Positions 26,906-36,528 of a stretch of 64,000 nucleotides of DNA are shown here, one piece after another. The notes under the pieces were generated by a model, which saw only the letters and a program-made list of their open reading frames with translations, was not told the origin of the DNA and made no database searches. Both the position numbers and the translations under genes were made by a program. Source of the stretch: Sphingobacterium sp. CZ-UAM (lineage in GTDB: Bacteria > Bacteroidota > Bacteroidia > Sphingobacteriales > Sphingobacteriaceae); the NCBI RefSeq assembly GCF_002000245.1, contig NZ_MTCM01000001.1:1488001-1552000 (forward strand), in the 5' to 3' direction. Position 1 is the stretch's first letter, and the number at the start of each line of letters is the position of its first letter.

Positions 26906-27248
26906 ATGTATTTAACAAACTTAGCATTCGTTAAGCCTGCAGCAATTCTGGCTTCCTTTCCTACACTTACCACGGCGACAATAACTCGTATGATTTTTTT
27001 GCGGGCCTCGGTTTTTCATAAGTATTGTATGTTTAGTGGATAATTATAATTAACAAACTTTGGACGGCTCAGATCTTAACGATACATTCCTATGCCCTAT
27101 TTATCCCTGTATTGTTTCTATGCCAAAAGAGAAAGCTGTATTCATTTAATTACAAAATTCTAGCGAGGATAAAATTAGAGCTATATAGGCTAATTATATT
27201 AGGACAAAAGTTTGTTTTTATAGGCCTATACCAACTTTTTATAGGACA

Positions 27249-27279
27249 ATCCAATACAATTGTGCTTCTTGTATTGGAT
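27249..27279. other. inverted repeat in intergenic region
   Basis: An 11-bp perfect arm pair (27249-27259 with 27269-27279) has a 9-nt loop. There is no T-run on either side. It may be an operator or the leftover terminator of the lost gene. Confidence 0.35.
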
Positions 27280-27616
27280 CACCAGTAAAAAATCCCAATA
27301 ATGGATAAAATTTTTGATCCCCCCACGCTCCGTATCAATATCTAATATTGTGAGACTTTAACCACATTGGCTCATAACTTGGATTTTACTATAAAATCAA
27401 TAAGTTTGAACTTTATAGCCAGCAATTATTTAAATTCCTTATCAACTGATTCCATTTCATTTTCTGTATGCATAAGGTCCCTGCTCAATAGTACTTTTCG
27501 CAAAAAAAATAATGGGCCATCTAACACCCCTCCCAAAACTTGTTGTCTAGGTAGATGAATTAAATGCGGTGGATGTTAATTATCAATGATAATCAAACCG
27601 ATTTTATTAAATTTGA

Positions 27617-28243
27617 ATGTATACATTAACAATAATGTTAAGCCAACCGGAAATATTACAACATTTGGAATCTATTCATCAGTTGAATGATGATGAACGG
27701 CTCGAATTGTCGAAAATATGCAAGCCGTTGTTTCTTCCCAAAAAGACAAAACTTGTGGAAACGGATGACCGTTTTGATTCCGTCTTTGTGCTCACGGCTG
27801 GTCTATTACGTTGGTATTTCTATTCGGATGACGGTACCGAAAATAATGTTTTCTTCTCCTCGGAAGCAGATCATGCATTTATCGCCAGTATCCCTGAGTA
27901 TTATGCTGACCGACGGGAAACAAAGTACACCATCGAAGCTGTTGTGGACACCCAATTACTGCTATTTCCGAAAGAACTATTTGAAGATTTGGCCTTTCAA
28001 CATAAAGGGATTTTCCAGTTTTATGTCAAATCCTTAAAAATCATAATTGATACCCTACGCATCCGTACCGAGCAGCTATGTAGTGATTCTCCGAGTGCAC
28101 GTTATGAGGTTTTCCTAGAAAACCGTTCGTACATTACCAGAAACACAAATCGTAAGCATATCGCTAATTTCTTGGGCATTACGCCAAATTCTTTATCTAG
28201 ATTAACAGCCCGTATACAAAAAAAACGCCCACCAAAAAACTAA
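27617..28243 (+). CDS. Crp/Fnr family transcriptional regulator
   Basis: A 208-residue protein with an N-terminal cyclic-nucleotide-binding-like beta-barrel (FLPKKTKLVETDDRFDSVFV, LTAGLLRWYFYSDDGTENN) and a C-terminal winged helix. The recognition region is NRKHIANFLGITPNSLSRLT. The ligand pocket residues of true CRP are not evident, as is common in the Bacteroidetes subgroup. Translation may begin at Met7 (27635). It precedes the envelope and efflux genes at 28.3-32.0 kb and may regulate them (inference from order only). Confidence 0.88.
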   Translation: MYTLTIMLSQPEILQHLESIHQLNDDERLELSKICKPLFLPKKTKLVETDDRFDSVFVLTAGLLRWYFYSDDGTENNVFFSSEADHAFIASIPEYYADRRETKYTIEAVVDTQLLLFPKELFEDLAFQHKGIFQFYVKSLKIIIDTLRIRTEQLCSDSPSARYEVFLENRSYITRNTNRKHIANFLGITPNSLSRLTARIQKKRPPKN

Positions 28244-28345
28244 CTTAAGAATACTTTTTTAGCCTGTATTCGTTCTAATTTTGCTTCGTCAAAAAAGCTG
28301 TGAAACAGCCATTTGCACAGATAGTATGATTTAAAACGAAACAAA

Positions 28346-28996
28346 ATGAACAAATTTATTGTAAGAATAGGAGTCTTAAGCTTATTCGCACTTTTGGAAG
28401 TTAATGCAGCACATGCCCAATCTCAGGAGGCAGAAAAGGTCGGCCTGTACATCACCCAAGAAATGTCATTTTTGAATATGACAACAACGCAAGCCGAACG
28501 GGTCTATCAAATAAACCTTCAGGCGGCCAATGCTGTAGAAAACTTACCCCAAAACAGTAACACTCAACAAATAGGTGCTACTAAGAACATGGAAAGTTTT
28601 ACAGATATCCTAAAACAAAGGAACCTAGCTATACAGGAAATTCTATCACCGGTACAATTTCAACTCTTTAAGGAAAACAAAATAATTAGAGCAGCTACTT
28701 TTAGAACTATTGTCATGGCTAAAATGTTGGATCTAGCCCAAGACCAGCTCGATCCGATTTTTGAAATCAATCAAACAGTAGTAAAAAATGTAAGAAAGGA
28801 CTTAGACTTATACTTTTCCACGGATAATAATAGAGGTAAAAAAAATGCACAACGTAGACTGCATAAAGCGCTAAAGAAAACGGACAAAGCATTTGAGAAA
28901 GTCTTAAGCCCGCAACAAACTGCGATTTACCATGAAAATGTTGATCTTTTGCGAAATGTACTTCGCGAAGAATATGGAACTAAAGACTCGTTTTAA
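28346..28996 (+). CDS. periplasmic protein, Spy/CpxP-like repeats
   Basis: The 216-residue precursor has a signal peptide ending near residue 25 (VNAAHAQ). The mature part is helical and basic. It contains two related segments, EILSPVQFQLFKEN (about 92-105) and KVLSPQQTAIYHEN (about 183-196), each following a helix. This LSPxQ pattern resembles the LTxxQ motif of Spy/CpxP periplasmic chaperones. An early MTTTQAERVYQ is a third, weaker copy. The match is by motif only. It may be part of the same transcription unit as the export genes downstream. Confidence 0.6.
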   Translation: MNKFIVRIGVLSLFALLEVNAAHAQSQEAEKVGLYITQEMSFLNMTTTQAERVYQINLQAANAVENLPQNSNTQQIGATKNMESFTDILKQRNLAIQEILSPVQFQLFKENKIIRAATFRTIVMAKMLDLAQDQLDPIFEINQTVVKNVRKDLDLYFSTDNNRGKKNAQRRLHKALKKTDKAFEKVLSPQQTAIYHENVDLLRNVLREEYGTKDSF

Positions 28997-29069
28997 ATCA
29001 TGTTTTCATGATGCTCGGCTTTATCTTAATTGATATTGCCGAGATTTTTATCACCAAATTTATTTTATC

Positions 29070-29444
29070 ATGCAAAAATTATTCGCAACAATATACTTAT
29101 TGCTGTTGTGCAGCGTTTCGCATGCCGCTATAGGCGGTACCGAAGACAGGATCGCAGATGTCGCATCATGGCTGATCATATTCATCTTACCGATCGCAGG
29201 AATATTTCTATTTTGGAAAGTGCACATTTATCCTGAAAAAGTAGCGGAGAAGAAAAATCACCCACAGTTGAATGCCATAAAAAGCATGTGTTTACTTTCA
29301 TTGATATTCGGCGGCCTTCTCTGGCCAGTCGCTTTGATATGGGCAAACTACGACTACAAAAAAGATAAAACACCTGCTCCAGATTTTAGTGAATCGGACT
29401 CTTCTTCAGATGAAGAAAGCTTGGCTATCGAGGAAAAGAAATAA
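29070..29444 (+). CDS. DUF3302 small membrane protein (YiaW-like)
   Basis: A 124-residue protein with a signal-like start (MQKLFATIYLLLLCSVSHA). It has two further hydrophobic segments: WLIIFILPIAGIFLFW and MCLLSLIFGGLLWPVALIWA. KNHPQLNAI between them and WANYDYKK after the second match the DUF3302 pattern. The C-terminus is acidic. In E. coli yiaW (DUF3302) is paired with yiaV (HlyD family); the same pairing occurs here with the gene at 29484. The role is unknown, probably assisting the membrane fusion protein. Confidence 0.75.
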   Translation: MQKLFATIYLLLLCSVSHAAIGGTEDRIADVASWLIIFILPIAGIFLFWKVHIYPEKVAEKKNHPQLNAIKSMCLLSLIFGGLLWPVALIWANYDYKKDKTPAPDFSESDSSSDEESLAIEEKK

Positions 29445-29483
29445 ATTCTATAAGAAATACAGAATCATCTAGAACAAAAAATT

Positions 29484-30641
29484 ATGTTAGAATTACTAAT
29501 AGGAATATATGCTGGTATTTGCTGGCTGCTTATCAAAAAACTAAAACTAATCCCTTGGAATTTCAATACGCAGGTCGTTGTATACTCCTTACCTATTTTT
29601 GGGTCTATTGCACTGATATTGAGCCTCAATTATTTTTGTCCCATTACATCGGATGTAAAGGTAGGAAACCGCAGTGTCGATATTACAACCCAAACCTTAG
29701 GGAAAGTTAAGAAGGTATATGTAAAAACAAATCAGGAGGTAAAAAAAGGAGATACACTGTTTACCATAGATCCGGTGCCATACGAGCAAGAGATAAAATC
29801 CTTGGAAGCGCAACTTAGCAATATGAAATCTACCGTTTCCTCCTATACTTCGGATATCGATGCTTCACGCAAAAATATACTGAGTTTACAATCTCAGCTT
29901 GATCTGAGCAATAAAAGAATAAAGCAATATCAGGAACTCGTCGCTGCTGGTGCTGCCAATAGGTTTGACCTGGAACAAGCCCTCGCCACTTCGCAGGATC
30001 TGCAATCTCGAATTAGCGCTGCTCAAGCTCAAAAATCGTCATTGGAAGCCAAATATCATTCGACTCATAACGGCGAAAATGCGTCTATTGCGGAACTGAG
30101 AGCTAAATTGGATCAGGCAAAATGGAATCTTTCCCAAACAGTAGTTTTAGCGCCTACCGATGGTCTGATTCCGAATGTACAGCTGAATGAAGGAGCCATG
30201 ATGGCGCCGTTCAAATCTGCTTTCGTACTGATCCAGAAACAACAATCTATTATCGCCTTCTTCTCTCAAAATGAGTTGGAAACGGTAAAAAGTGGAAATG
30301 AGGTCGAGCTTGCTTTAAAAACAGCTCCGGGGAAAGTGGTCAAAGCCAAATTGGAATATGTGGTTGATGCAACCAGTCAGGGTATCATGAACAATGCCGG
30401 TGGAATGCTTGGTGGTAATGCCACAACATCAGGAATTCCGGAGACAGCGCGACTAGTGCCCGAAACGGATGGAAAGCTTATTGCAAAATTTGTATTGGAC
30501 GAAAACGAGCAATCCTTAACTGTCGGTGCAAGAGGAACGGCTGTCATTTATTCCGACCACATCAAACCCTTGCATCTTATCCGGAAAGTAATGGTGCGTG
30601 TGAGCAGTAAAATCAATTACTTAATTCCAAAACTGCATTAA
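29484..30641 (+). CDS. HlyD family membrane fusion protein (YiaV-like)
   Basis: The 385-residue protein has two N-terminal hydrophobic segments (residues 1-18 and 30-52). Then come the first lipoyl half (GKVKKVYVKTNQEVKKGDTLF), a helical hairpin over about residues 100-210, and the second half (VLAPTDGLIPNVQLNEGAMM). The beta-barrel region completes the HlyD fold. Such proteins connect inner-membrane pumps to TolC channels. A DUF3302 gene precedes it and a TolC-like gene follows by 1 nt. No dedicated pump gene lies in the cluster. Confidence 0.88.
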   Translation: MLELLIGIYAGICWLLIKKLKLIPWNFNTQVVVYSLPIFGSIALILSLNYFCPITSDVKVGNRSVDITTQTLGKVKKVYVKTNQEVKKGDTLFTIDPVPYEQEIKSLEAQLSNMKSTVSSYTSDIDASRKNILSLQSQLDLSNKRIKQYQELVAAGAANRFDLEQALATSQDLQSRISAAQAQKSSLEAKYHSTHNGENASIAELRAKLDQAKWNLSQTVVLAPTDGLIPNVQLNEGAMMAPFKSAFVLIQKQQSIIAFFSQNELETVKSGNEVELALKTAPGKVVKAKLEYVVDATSQGIMNNAGGMLGGNATTSGIPETARLVPETDGKLIAKFVLDENEQSLTVGARGTAVIYSDHIKPLHLIRKVMVRVSSKINYLIPKLH

Positions 30642-30642
30642 T

Positions 30643-32043
30643 ATGATAAAGAAAATAAGTGTGGGCGCCCTGCTCCTACTCAACTTGACTTCATGTATCG
30701 GGTACAAAAATGCAACACCTAAGAAGATTGAAGAATTAAAAAATACAAGCGCGATTAAGGCGAATGTTGAAATATCTGATAAATGGATTCAGGAACAAGG
30801 TAAGCACCAACCTGCTTTTTCCTACGCGTGGATGGAGGAACTACTCACTCCAGAGTTGGAAGAGTTAGTCAAAGAGGGGCTTACCCATAATGCGGATATT
30901 ATCATCTCCAAAGAAAAACTGAATCAAGTTGAATTAGCCATGGATATCGCCGGAAGTAGCCTTTATCCAAGTGTTAATGCATTAGCAAATACAGGTAACA
31001 ACCTTGTTAGTGGAAGCCACATGGGCAAGTTGCAATTAAAAGCCAACTGGGAACTTGATCTTTGGGGAAAAAACAAATCTGCGGAAATGGCGAGTGTAAG
31101 CGAATACTTTTCAGCGACGTATCAACAAAAAATGTTGGAACAGTCCATTGCCGCGATGATTGCTAAAGCATATTACCTAAATATTGCAGGCCAGTACCAA
31201 GAGCAAAAAATCAACGAGTATATTACGAAAACGGAAGACTTAAAAAGGATTTTAACTGTTCAAAATAAAGTCGGAACAGCAAACGCACTTGATTTGTCCA
31301 ATATTGAAAGCGAGTCCATTCTCTTGAACTCCTACCTAGAGAAAATTAAAAATGCGAATTCGCAATCAAGAAGAAGTTTGGAAATGCTTTGTGGAAAATA
31401 TCCCGAGGGTTTGATAAAAGTTAGTGCGAAATTTTCGGCTTTACAGCTGGATATCCCGACAAATTTTCCACTCAGTGTTTTGGAAAAGAGAGCTGATATT
31501 ATGGCCAAGCAATTTCAAATAGAATCCAGCTTCTATGAGATTCAGGAAGCAAAAGCCGCACGGCTACCTGCTATTAACATCGGTGCTGGTTTTGGGGCTG
31601 CTGGTACCAATGTTGATGGAATAAGCAATCTATTTTCCAATCCATTGATAAAAGTGGGTGCTGGCTTAACAACGCCAATTTTCAACGGGGGGAAACTAAA
31701 AAAGAATGTTGAAGTAAAAACTTCACAACAAAAACAAGCCGTTGAAGAATATGCAAAATCAGTCCTATTGGCTTTCAACGAGGTGGAATCTGCTTTGGCA
31801 AATTTAGGTTCAATTGAGAAGCAAGAGGTTTTCCAGCAACAGGCAATTTCCTCGTTGGAAAAAAATATAGATTTAACAAAAAAACAGATTAATGTCGGTA
31901 GCAGCAATAGTTTCATCCTGCTTCAAAAACAAAGAGATCTTGTAAAAAGGGAAATGAACAATATCGATCTCCATCTCCAACAGCGCATTGAAAGGATCAA
32001 CCTTTATATGGCCCTGGGAGCAAATGGTCTTGCCCATTTTTAA
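30643..32043 (+). CDS. TolC-family outer-membrane efflux lipoprotein (NodT type)
   Basis: A 466-residue lipoprotein with lipobox LLLNLTSC (Cys18). It has two OEP repeats: WMEELLTPELEELVKEGL in the first and VLEKRADIMAKQFQIES in the second, plus the NodT-like segment LKANWELDLWGKNKSAEMAS. Helices with equatorial turns fit the periplasmic tunnel of TolC trimers. It starts 1 nt after the fusion protein, so the pair is translationally coupled. The cargo is unknown. Confidence 0.9.
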   Translation: MIKKISVGALLLLNLTSCIGYKNATPKKIEELKNTSAIKANVEISDKWIQEQGKHQPAFSYAWMEELLTPELEELVKEGLTHNADIIISKEKLNQVELAMDIAGSSLYPSVNALANTGNNLVSGSHMGKLQLKANWELDLWGKNKSAEMASVSEYFSATYQQKMLEQSIAAMIAKAYYLNIAGQYQEQKINEYITKTEDLKRILTVQNKVGTANALDLSNIESESILLNSYLEKIKNANSQSRRSLEMLCGKYPEGLIKVSAKFSALQLDIPTNFPLSVLEKRADIMAKQFQIESSFYEIQEAKAARLPAINIGAGFGAAGTNVDGISNLFSNPLIKVGAGLTTPIFNGGKLKKNVEVKTSQQKQAVEEYAKSVLLAFNEVESALANLGSIEKQEVFQQQAISSLEKNIDLTKKQINVGSSNSFILLQKQRDLVKREMNNIDLHLQQRIERINLYMALGANGLAHF

Positions 32044-32060
32044 ATAACTCAAGTTCTAAC

Positions 32061-32095
32061 AGAAAAGCTAATCAAAAGATTAGCTTTTCTGTTTC
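32061..32095 (+). terminator. terminator of efflux operon
   Basis: A 13-bp perfect stem (32061-32073 with 32078-32090) has a 4-nt loop and is followed by GTTT. The stem is nearly the same sequence as the tRNA-Lys terminator stem at 21217. Confidence 0.85.
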
Positions 32096-32316
32096 CTCTC
32101 ATTCCACGGATTTTATCATAATCGTTATTCTTCAATCGTATTGATATCCAGCTGCCCATAATTTCACAAATTATTCTGTGTATATTAACAAATAACAACT
32201 ATCTTCATGTAAAAGCTACCCATAATCTGTACCTCGTCACAGAACTGGCGATGCTGAGATTAAAAATTAAGCTACATTAAATTGAAAGTGAGCACCTTTG
32301 CTTACAGGGGGTCACG

Positions 32317-32344
32317 ACGTGTTACGTTAACGAGTAATTCACGT
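32317..32344. promoter_or_regulatory. imperfect inverted repeat upstream of pfkB-type gene
   Basis: ACGTGTTAC at 32317-32325 faces GTAATTCACGT at 32334-32344; the arms pair apart from small bulges. It lies 31 nt before the ATG and may be an operator or leader hairpin. Confidence 0.35.
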
Positions 32345-32375
32345 TGATGTAACTAATTTTAATGAGAACAAAAAG

Positions 32376-33311
32376 ATGAAAAAAACTGTATTAACCATTA
32401 CCTTAAATCCTTCGGTAGATAAAAGTACCAAGGTTCAAAACATTGTTCCCGAAAAGAAATTGCGCTGTGATACTCCAAAGTATGAAGCCGGTGGCGGTGG
32501 AATTAATGTTAGTCGTGCACTCAAACGCCTTGGCATGTCTTCAAATACACTTTTTACCTCTGGCGGAAAAACAGGCTATATGTTGGAGGTACTTTTAAAG
32601 CAGGAAGAACTCGATATTATACCAATCCCTATAGGATGTGAAACAAGGGAGAACTTTATGGCTGTAGATACGACCAATAACCAGCAATACCGATTTGGAT
32701 TTCCAGGTGAAGCCTTTACAGCCGAAGAAAAGGAAAACATCCTGGCTATTGTTGACCAATTAAATCCGGTACCCGACTTTGTGGTCATCAGCGGCAGTCT
32801 CCCAGGCGTTGTCTCAGCGGACTTTATCGGATTACTTATCAATAAATATAAAGCTATAGGGAGTAAAGTGATCGTAGATACTTCGGGGGATGCACTTAAA
32901 GTTGCGCTGGAAGAAGGGGTATATCTACTGAAACCAAATGCGGGTGAATTAGCCGCTCTTGTCGGAAAAGAGGAACTATCTAGTACGGATCTGGATTATG
33001 CCGCACGGCAAATAATTACGCAGGGCCAAGCTGTCCTCGTTGTCGTCTCTCTGGGCGCACGGGGAGCGGTACTGTACACCGCAGCCGAAAAAATTCAGAT
33101 GGTTCCACCGCTTGTGAAAATACGTAGTACAGTAGGTGCTGGAGACAGTATGGTAGCGGGTATGGTATCCATTCTGGCTCTAGAAGGCACAATCGAAGAA
33201 GTACTTCGCATGGGAATAGCTTGCGGATCGGCAACCACCATGGCCGAGGGAACTGCCCTCTTTCAAAAGAAAGATGTGGACAGACTATATGACGAGGTCA
33301 GAAAGCTATAA
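32376..33311 (+). CDS. pfkB: PfkB family sugar-phosphate kinase
   Basis: A 311-residue ribokinase-fold kinase related to 6-phosphofructokinase 2, 1-phosphofructokinase and tagatose-6-phosphate kinase. Visible are TITLNPSVDKST, the sugar-binding GGGGINVSRALKRLG, the loop KPNAGELAALVGK, and STVGAGDSMVAGM with the catalytic Asp. These enzymes phosphorylate a sugar phosphate in the cytosol. The N-terminal TITLNPSVD pattern fits E. coli PfkB best. No sugar-uptake gene is next to it, which supports a housekeeping role rather than fructose uptake. Confidence 0.87.
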   Translation: MKKTVLTITLNPSVDKSTKVQNIVPEKKLRCDTPKYEAGGGGINVSRALKRLGMSSNTLFTSGGKTGYMLEVLLKQEELDIIPIPIGCETRENFMAVDTTNNQQYRFGFPGEAFTAEEKENILAIVDQLNPVPDFVVISGSLPGVVSADFIGLLINKYKAIGSKVIVDTSGDALKVALEEGVYLLKPNAGELAALVGKEELSSTDLDYAARQIITQGQAVLVVVSLGARGAVLYTAAEKIQMVPPLVKIRSTVGAGDSMVAGMVSILALEGTIEEVLRMGIACGSATTMAEGTALFQKKDVDRLYDEVRKL

Positions 33312-33435
33312 GCACATGGATTCGAAATGCATGGCTTAATTCTTAGAATACCTGCTCAACTGCAACAATCCGGTATTGGGCAATGCGTTATGAGCCAAGC
33401 CTTAAGGAGCTTTTTAACCCAACTTTATTGTATTT

Positions 33436-34149
33436 ATGCATATCAAAAAAATTCAGAACCACAATCTTTTCGCTTATAGAAGATTACGCCGGGCAATCGG
33501 CTATCTCGGTATCTTTCTACCTATTATCCTGGTTTTGCTATCCCTTTTTAAGTTTTTCGGCACCAGCATTCAACCATCTATCAGCCATTACTATTTTTCA
33601 AATCTACGGGAGATTTTTACGGGTGTTTTATGTGCTGTTGGCCTATTTCTAATCTGCTATAAGGGCAATGGAAATAAAGTCATCTGGAAAAATGATAATC
33701 TGCTTACTAATCTCGCCGGGTTTATGGCAATCGGAGTTGCATTTATACCAACGGATCCAATTGGCTCCAGTTGTACACAATGTACGTTGGTTTCTATTGG
33801 TTTAAAAGAACTGCATTCTGGATTTGCGGCCGTACTTTTTCTCACGTTTGCCTTTCTTTCCATCCATGTATTTACCATTGGTCAGGAACAAAACAAAGAG
33901 ATTCCTATTAGTGTGATAAATGAAAATAACATTTACCGATTTTGTGGCTATGGTATTATCGTTTGTATCGCTTTGATCCCGTTTAAGCTCTTTGAATATG
34001 CGACCCTTGTATTTGAAGCAATAGCGCTTTTCTTATTTGGCAGTTCCTGGCTTATTAAAGGCCGCGCTTTGGGAGATAAAGGATCTATTGGCAGAAAACT
34101 GTACCGTGAACAGAATGTAACGGACACTGAAGAAATGTGGTCAGAATAG
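33436..34149 (+). CDS. hypothetical six-helix membrane protein
   Basis: This 237-residue protein has about six membrane segments, beginning with AIGYLGIFLPIILVLLSLF and ending with TLVFEAIALFLFGSSWLIKG. Conserved-looking features are SISHYYFSNLREIFTGVLC and GVAFIPTDPIGSSCTQC (two cysteines), then ELHSGFAAVLFLTFA. The layout resembles DUF998-type proteins, but the family call is uncertain. It is convergent with the YihY gene. Confidence 0.7.
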   Translation: MHIKKIQNHNLFAYRRLRRAIGYLGIFLPIILVLLSLFKFFGTSIQPSISHYYFSNLREIFTGVLCAVGLFLICYKGNGNKVIWKNDNLLTNLAGFMAIGVAFIPTDPIGSSCTQCTLVSIGLKELHSGFAAVLFLTFAFLSIHVFTIGQEQNKEIPISVINENNIYRFCGYGIIVCIALIPFKLFEYATLVFEAIALFLFGSSWLIKGRALGDKGSIGRKLYREQNVTDTEEMWSE

Positions 34150-34155
34150 GAAGAT

Positions 34156-35151
34156 CTAGGATTTCGGATGATCTATGGGGTTAACCTGCTTTTCCTCGGT
34201 TGTCAGTGGGGCTGGCGGAATCTCCGTCACATTGCGTTCGATCTCCTGGGTCTCCACATGTACAGCAAATTGAGCCGGTTCTATCGGAATTCCCATTACC
34301 GTTGCGTATTCTCTTGTATAGATTGCTCCAAAATATAAAATTGCAGCGGTATAATACACCCAGAGCAAGATTAGGACAAACGATCCTGCAGCACCATATG
34401 TGTCTTGGGTCGCTGAGTGTTCCAGATATATTCCGATGAGATAACGACCAAAAACAAATAAAATCGCTGTAAATAAGGCGCCTGCACGTACAGTGCGCCA
34501 CTGAATATTGACATCAGGCAGCACTTTAAAGATAACGCTGAAAAGGATGAAAATAATGCCAAATGACAGTGCAAAATTGATCCCGTTAACCAACATCACT
34601 GTCATGTCAGGAAAATAGCGTTGTAACTGCCCAGTTAGTGCCAGAATTATACCGTTAATGATTAGGGTGACGACCAGTAAAAAACCTAATCCAATGACTA
34701 AAGAAGAAGATAGCAGGCGATCCTGTATTATCTTTAACCAGCCTTTTTTTGGCTTGGCGCGGACATGCCATATCTTATTGATCGAATTTTGGATATCCCC
34801 AAAGACTGTTGTCGCCCCTAAGATCAATGTAATACTACTGACGAGTAAGGCCATATTTGATTTACCAGATAATTCTAGATTTTGAATAACCTCCTGAATT
34901 TGTTTGGCGGCACTATTCCCCACTAGCCCGCGTAGTTCCATAAAGACCTTCCCTTCAATGGCATCTTCCCCATAAAATATACCCGCCAATGCAATGATCA
35001 ATACCAATATGGGGCCAATCGAAAAAACAGTATAGTAAGATAGTGAAGCACTGTATTTCATTGAATCTTCGTTCAAAAACCCCGCAACTGAGCTCTTCAA
35101 AATTCGCCAGTAAGTCTTTATACTATTTCGACTCTTGGTTCTAATATCCAT
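34156..35151 (-). CDS. YihY/BrkB family membrane protein
   Basis: About 331 residues from the ATG at 35151. GTG at 35184 and ATG at 35160 are alternative starts. The family pattern is visible: SMKYSASLSYYTVFSIGPILVL near the N-terminus, then GDIQNSINKIWHVRAKPKKGW, and the long hydrophobic blocks ending AAGSFVLILLWVYYTAAILYFG. About six membrane segments are present. Members were once called ribonuclease BN in error; the function is unproven. The C-terminal tail is Pro- and Glu-rich. Confidence 0.87.
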   Translation of the reverse strand: MDIRTKSRNSIKTYWRILKSSVAGFLNEDSMKYSASLSYYTVFSIGPILVLIIALAGIFYGEDAIEGKVFMELRGLVGNSAAKQIQEVIQNLELSGKSNMALLVSSITLILGATTVFGDIQNSINKIWHVRAKPKKGWLKIIQDRLLSSSLVIGLGFLLVVTLIINGIILALTGQLQRYFPDMTVMLVNGINFALSFGIIFILFSVIFKVLPDVNIQWRTVRAGALFTAILFVFGRYLIGIYLEHSATQDTYGAAGSFVLILLWVYYTAAILYFGAIYTREYATVMGIPIEPAQFAVHVETQEIERNVTEIPPAPLTTEEKQVNPIDHPKS

Positions 35152-35244
35152 AATAATCATTCTTTGTTCGTATGAATAAACCACTTACGAACGGAGAATG
35201 TTTTGGATTTGCAAACAAACAGATGCCCCACTGGCGCTGGCCAA

Positions 35245-36528
35245 TTATTCATGCGAATAATCCCGAATGGTACCTTGGAGAATTAATTGATTCGGGCGAG
35301 CAACTTTCAAGCTGAAATCCATATCTGAAGCAATCGCCTTCGACATTAAAATCGGAGTGATCTTTAAAGCATCCGGCCAATCCGCAAGATGAATTGCAAT
35401 ATGTGAAAGACTATTGGTTTTCGTGTATTTCGTCGGCAACTTATCTATCGTTGAAGCCGTTGACAGAATATTGAATTGACCATCATTTTTCTGGAACCAC
35501 TGATAAAATAACTTATTGGGAAGAAATTTAGATAAATGCTCATCCCCACGAATACCAAATTGAACATTTGGAACTTTACTTTCATAGGCTGTTTTTTCCT
35601 CAACTGTTTCGAAATCATCATTAACGGCAAAATTGATAATGGTATCTGTCTGAACAACCTTATTTTTTAAAATTTCGACATCAACATAATCACCCTTCGC
35701 ATGGGCGATAATCGAATCTGCTGAAACCGGAAAATCAATAAGCATATCTCTTAAGGCTGTCTTTAACCTTTCGTTTGGAAAATTGATCCAACCTTTGCTG
35801 ATGTAATCTTCGTTTACCAACTCGCGGACAAGATATTCCTGCGGAAAATTCCAGGTATCGGATTGGAGTTCACCAGCGATCTCAATACGGCTACCTTTCA
35901 ATTCAAATTCGATAAAATTTTTGGAAGAAATATCGCTATAACGCAATGATTTGCGGGTTAACTCGCTCGGATGATTGATAAAACGCTCAATAGAGACTCG
36001 CTCTGTATCCGACTGGATCAACTGAATCATTTCATCTTTCTTTTTATCAAGATTAAAACCCAGGCCAACCAACACGGTATTACCCTTCCAAACAAATGCA
36101 ATTTTATTTGTATCCTGATAAGCATAATTTACTCCAGGAGCAGTATTACTTTCAATAGAATCAACTTCCAACCCCTCTTTTAAGAATGTCAGAAATTGTT
36201 TCTCATCTTTCAAATCAAAAAAAGCATAAAAGTTTCTCGCTGAATCTTCCAGTGAAAAAAGAAATACATTGGCCTTGATATCTATTCCATTATCCCTTAA
36301 TTTACTCAATTTGTTGGCAAAGTCCTGCCCTCTTTTTGGCGCTGTTTGCCATTTATTGAAGAATTGGTTCAATAGGATATCGTCAAGGGAGATGGTTAAT
36401 AATGCCTTACTCTTTTTATGGACTTCGGAATTATACGATTGCTGCTGTCGAATGATATAAATTCCCCACCCTACGATCGCCAATCCTACCAGGAGGCCTA
36501 AAGTCCAAATTATTCCTTTTTTAATCAT
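35245..36528 (-). CDS. membrane-anchored hypothetical protein paired with DUF4836 protein
   Basis: The 427-residue protein has one N-terminal membrane helix (IIWTLGLLVGLAIVGWGIYII) and a long extracytoplasmic part rich in beta-type segments. I do not recognise a named domain. It resembles the upstream neighbour in style (repeated FNLDKKKDEMIQLIQ, TALRDMLIDFPV). Its start overlaps the end of the DUF4836 gene by 8 nt, so the two are translationally coupled and likely work together at the envelope. Confidence 0.7.
   Translation of the reverse strand: MIKKGIIWTLGLLVGLAIVGWGIYIIRQQQSYNSEVHKKSKALLTISLDDILLNQFFNKWQTAPKRGQDFANKLSKLRDNGIDIKANVFLFSLEDSARNFYAFFDLKDEKQFLTFLKEGLEVDSIESNTAPGVNYAYQDTNKIAFVWKGNTVLVGLGFNLDKKKDEMIQLIQSDTERVSIERFINHPSELTRKSLRYSDISSKNFIEFELKGSRIEIAGELQSDTWNFPQEYLVRELVNEDYISKGWINFPNERLKTALRDMLIDFPVSADSIIAHAKGDYVDVEILKNKVVQTDTIINFAVNDDFETVEEKTAYESKVPNVQFGIRGDEHLSKFLPNKLFYQWFQKNDGQFNILSTASTIDKLPTKYTKTNSLSHIAIHLADWPDALKITPILMSKAIASDMDFSLKVARPNQLILQGTIRDYSHE

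Larger units (their letters stand above)
26760..27616. other. 857-bp region without intact gene
   Basis: It holds the promoter of the minus-strand small peptide gene at its left end, a FISUMP-like fragment near 26.9 kb, an 11-bp inverted repeat at 27249-27279 and the promoter of the Crp-type gene at its right end. Composition is AT-rich. A 63-codon frame at 27367 looks non-coding. Confidence 0.5.

Noticed and set aside
27367..27558. 63-codon plus-strand frame before the Crp-type gene
   Set aside because: AT-rich, Ser/Asn-rich by composition, no start signal or family likeness.
32061..32090. Third copy of the island repeat as an attachment site
   Set aside because: Only the hairpin stem is shared; the flanking bases of the 47-bp repeat are missing.
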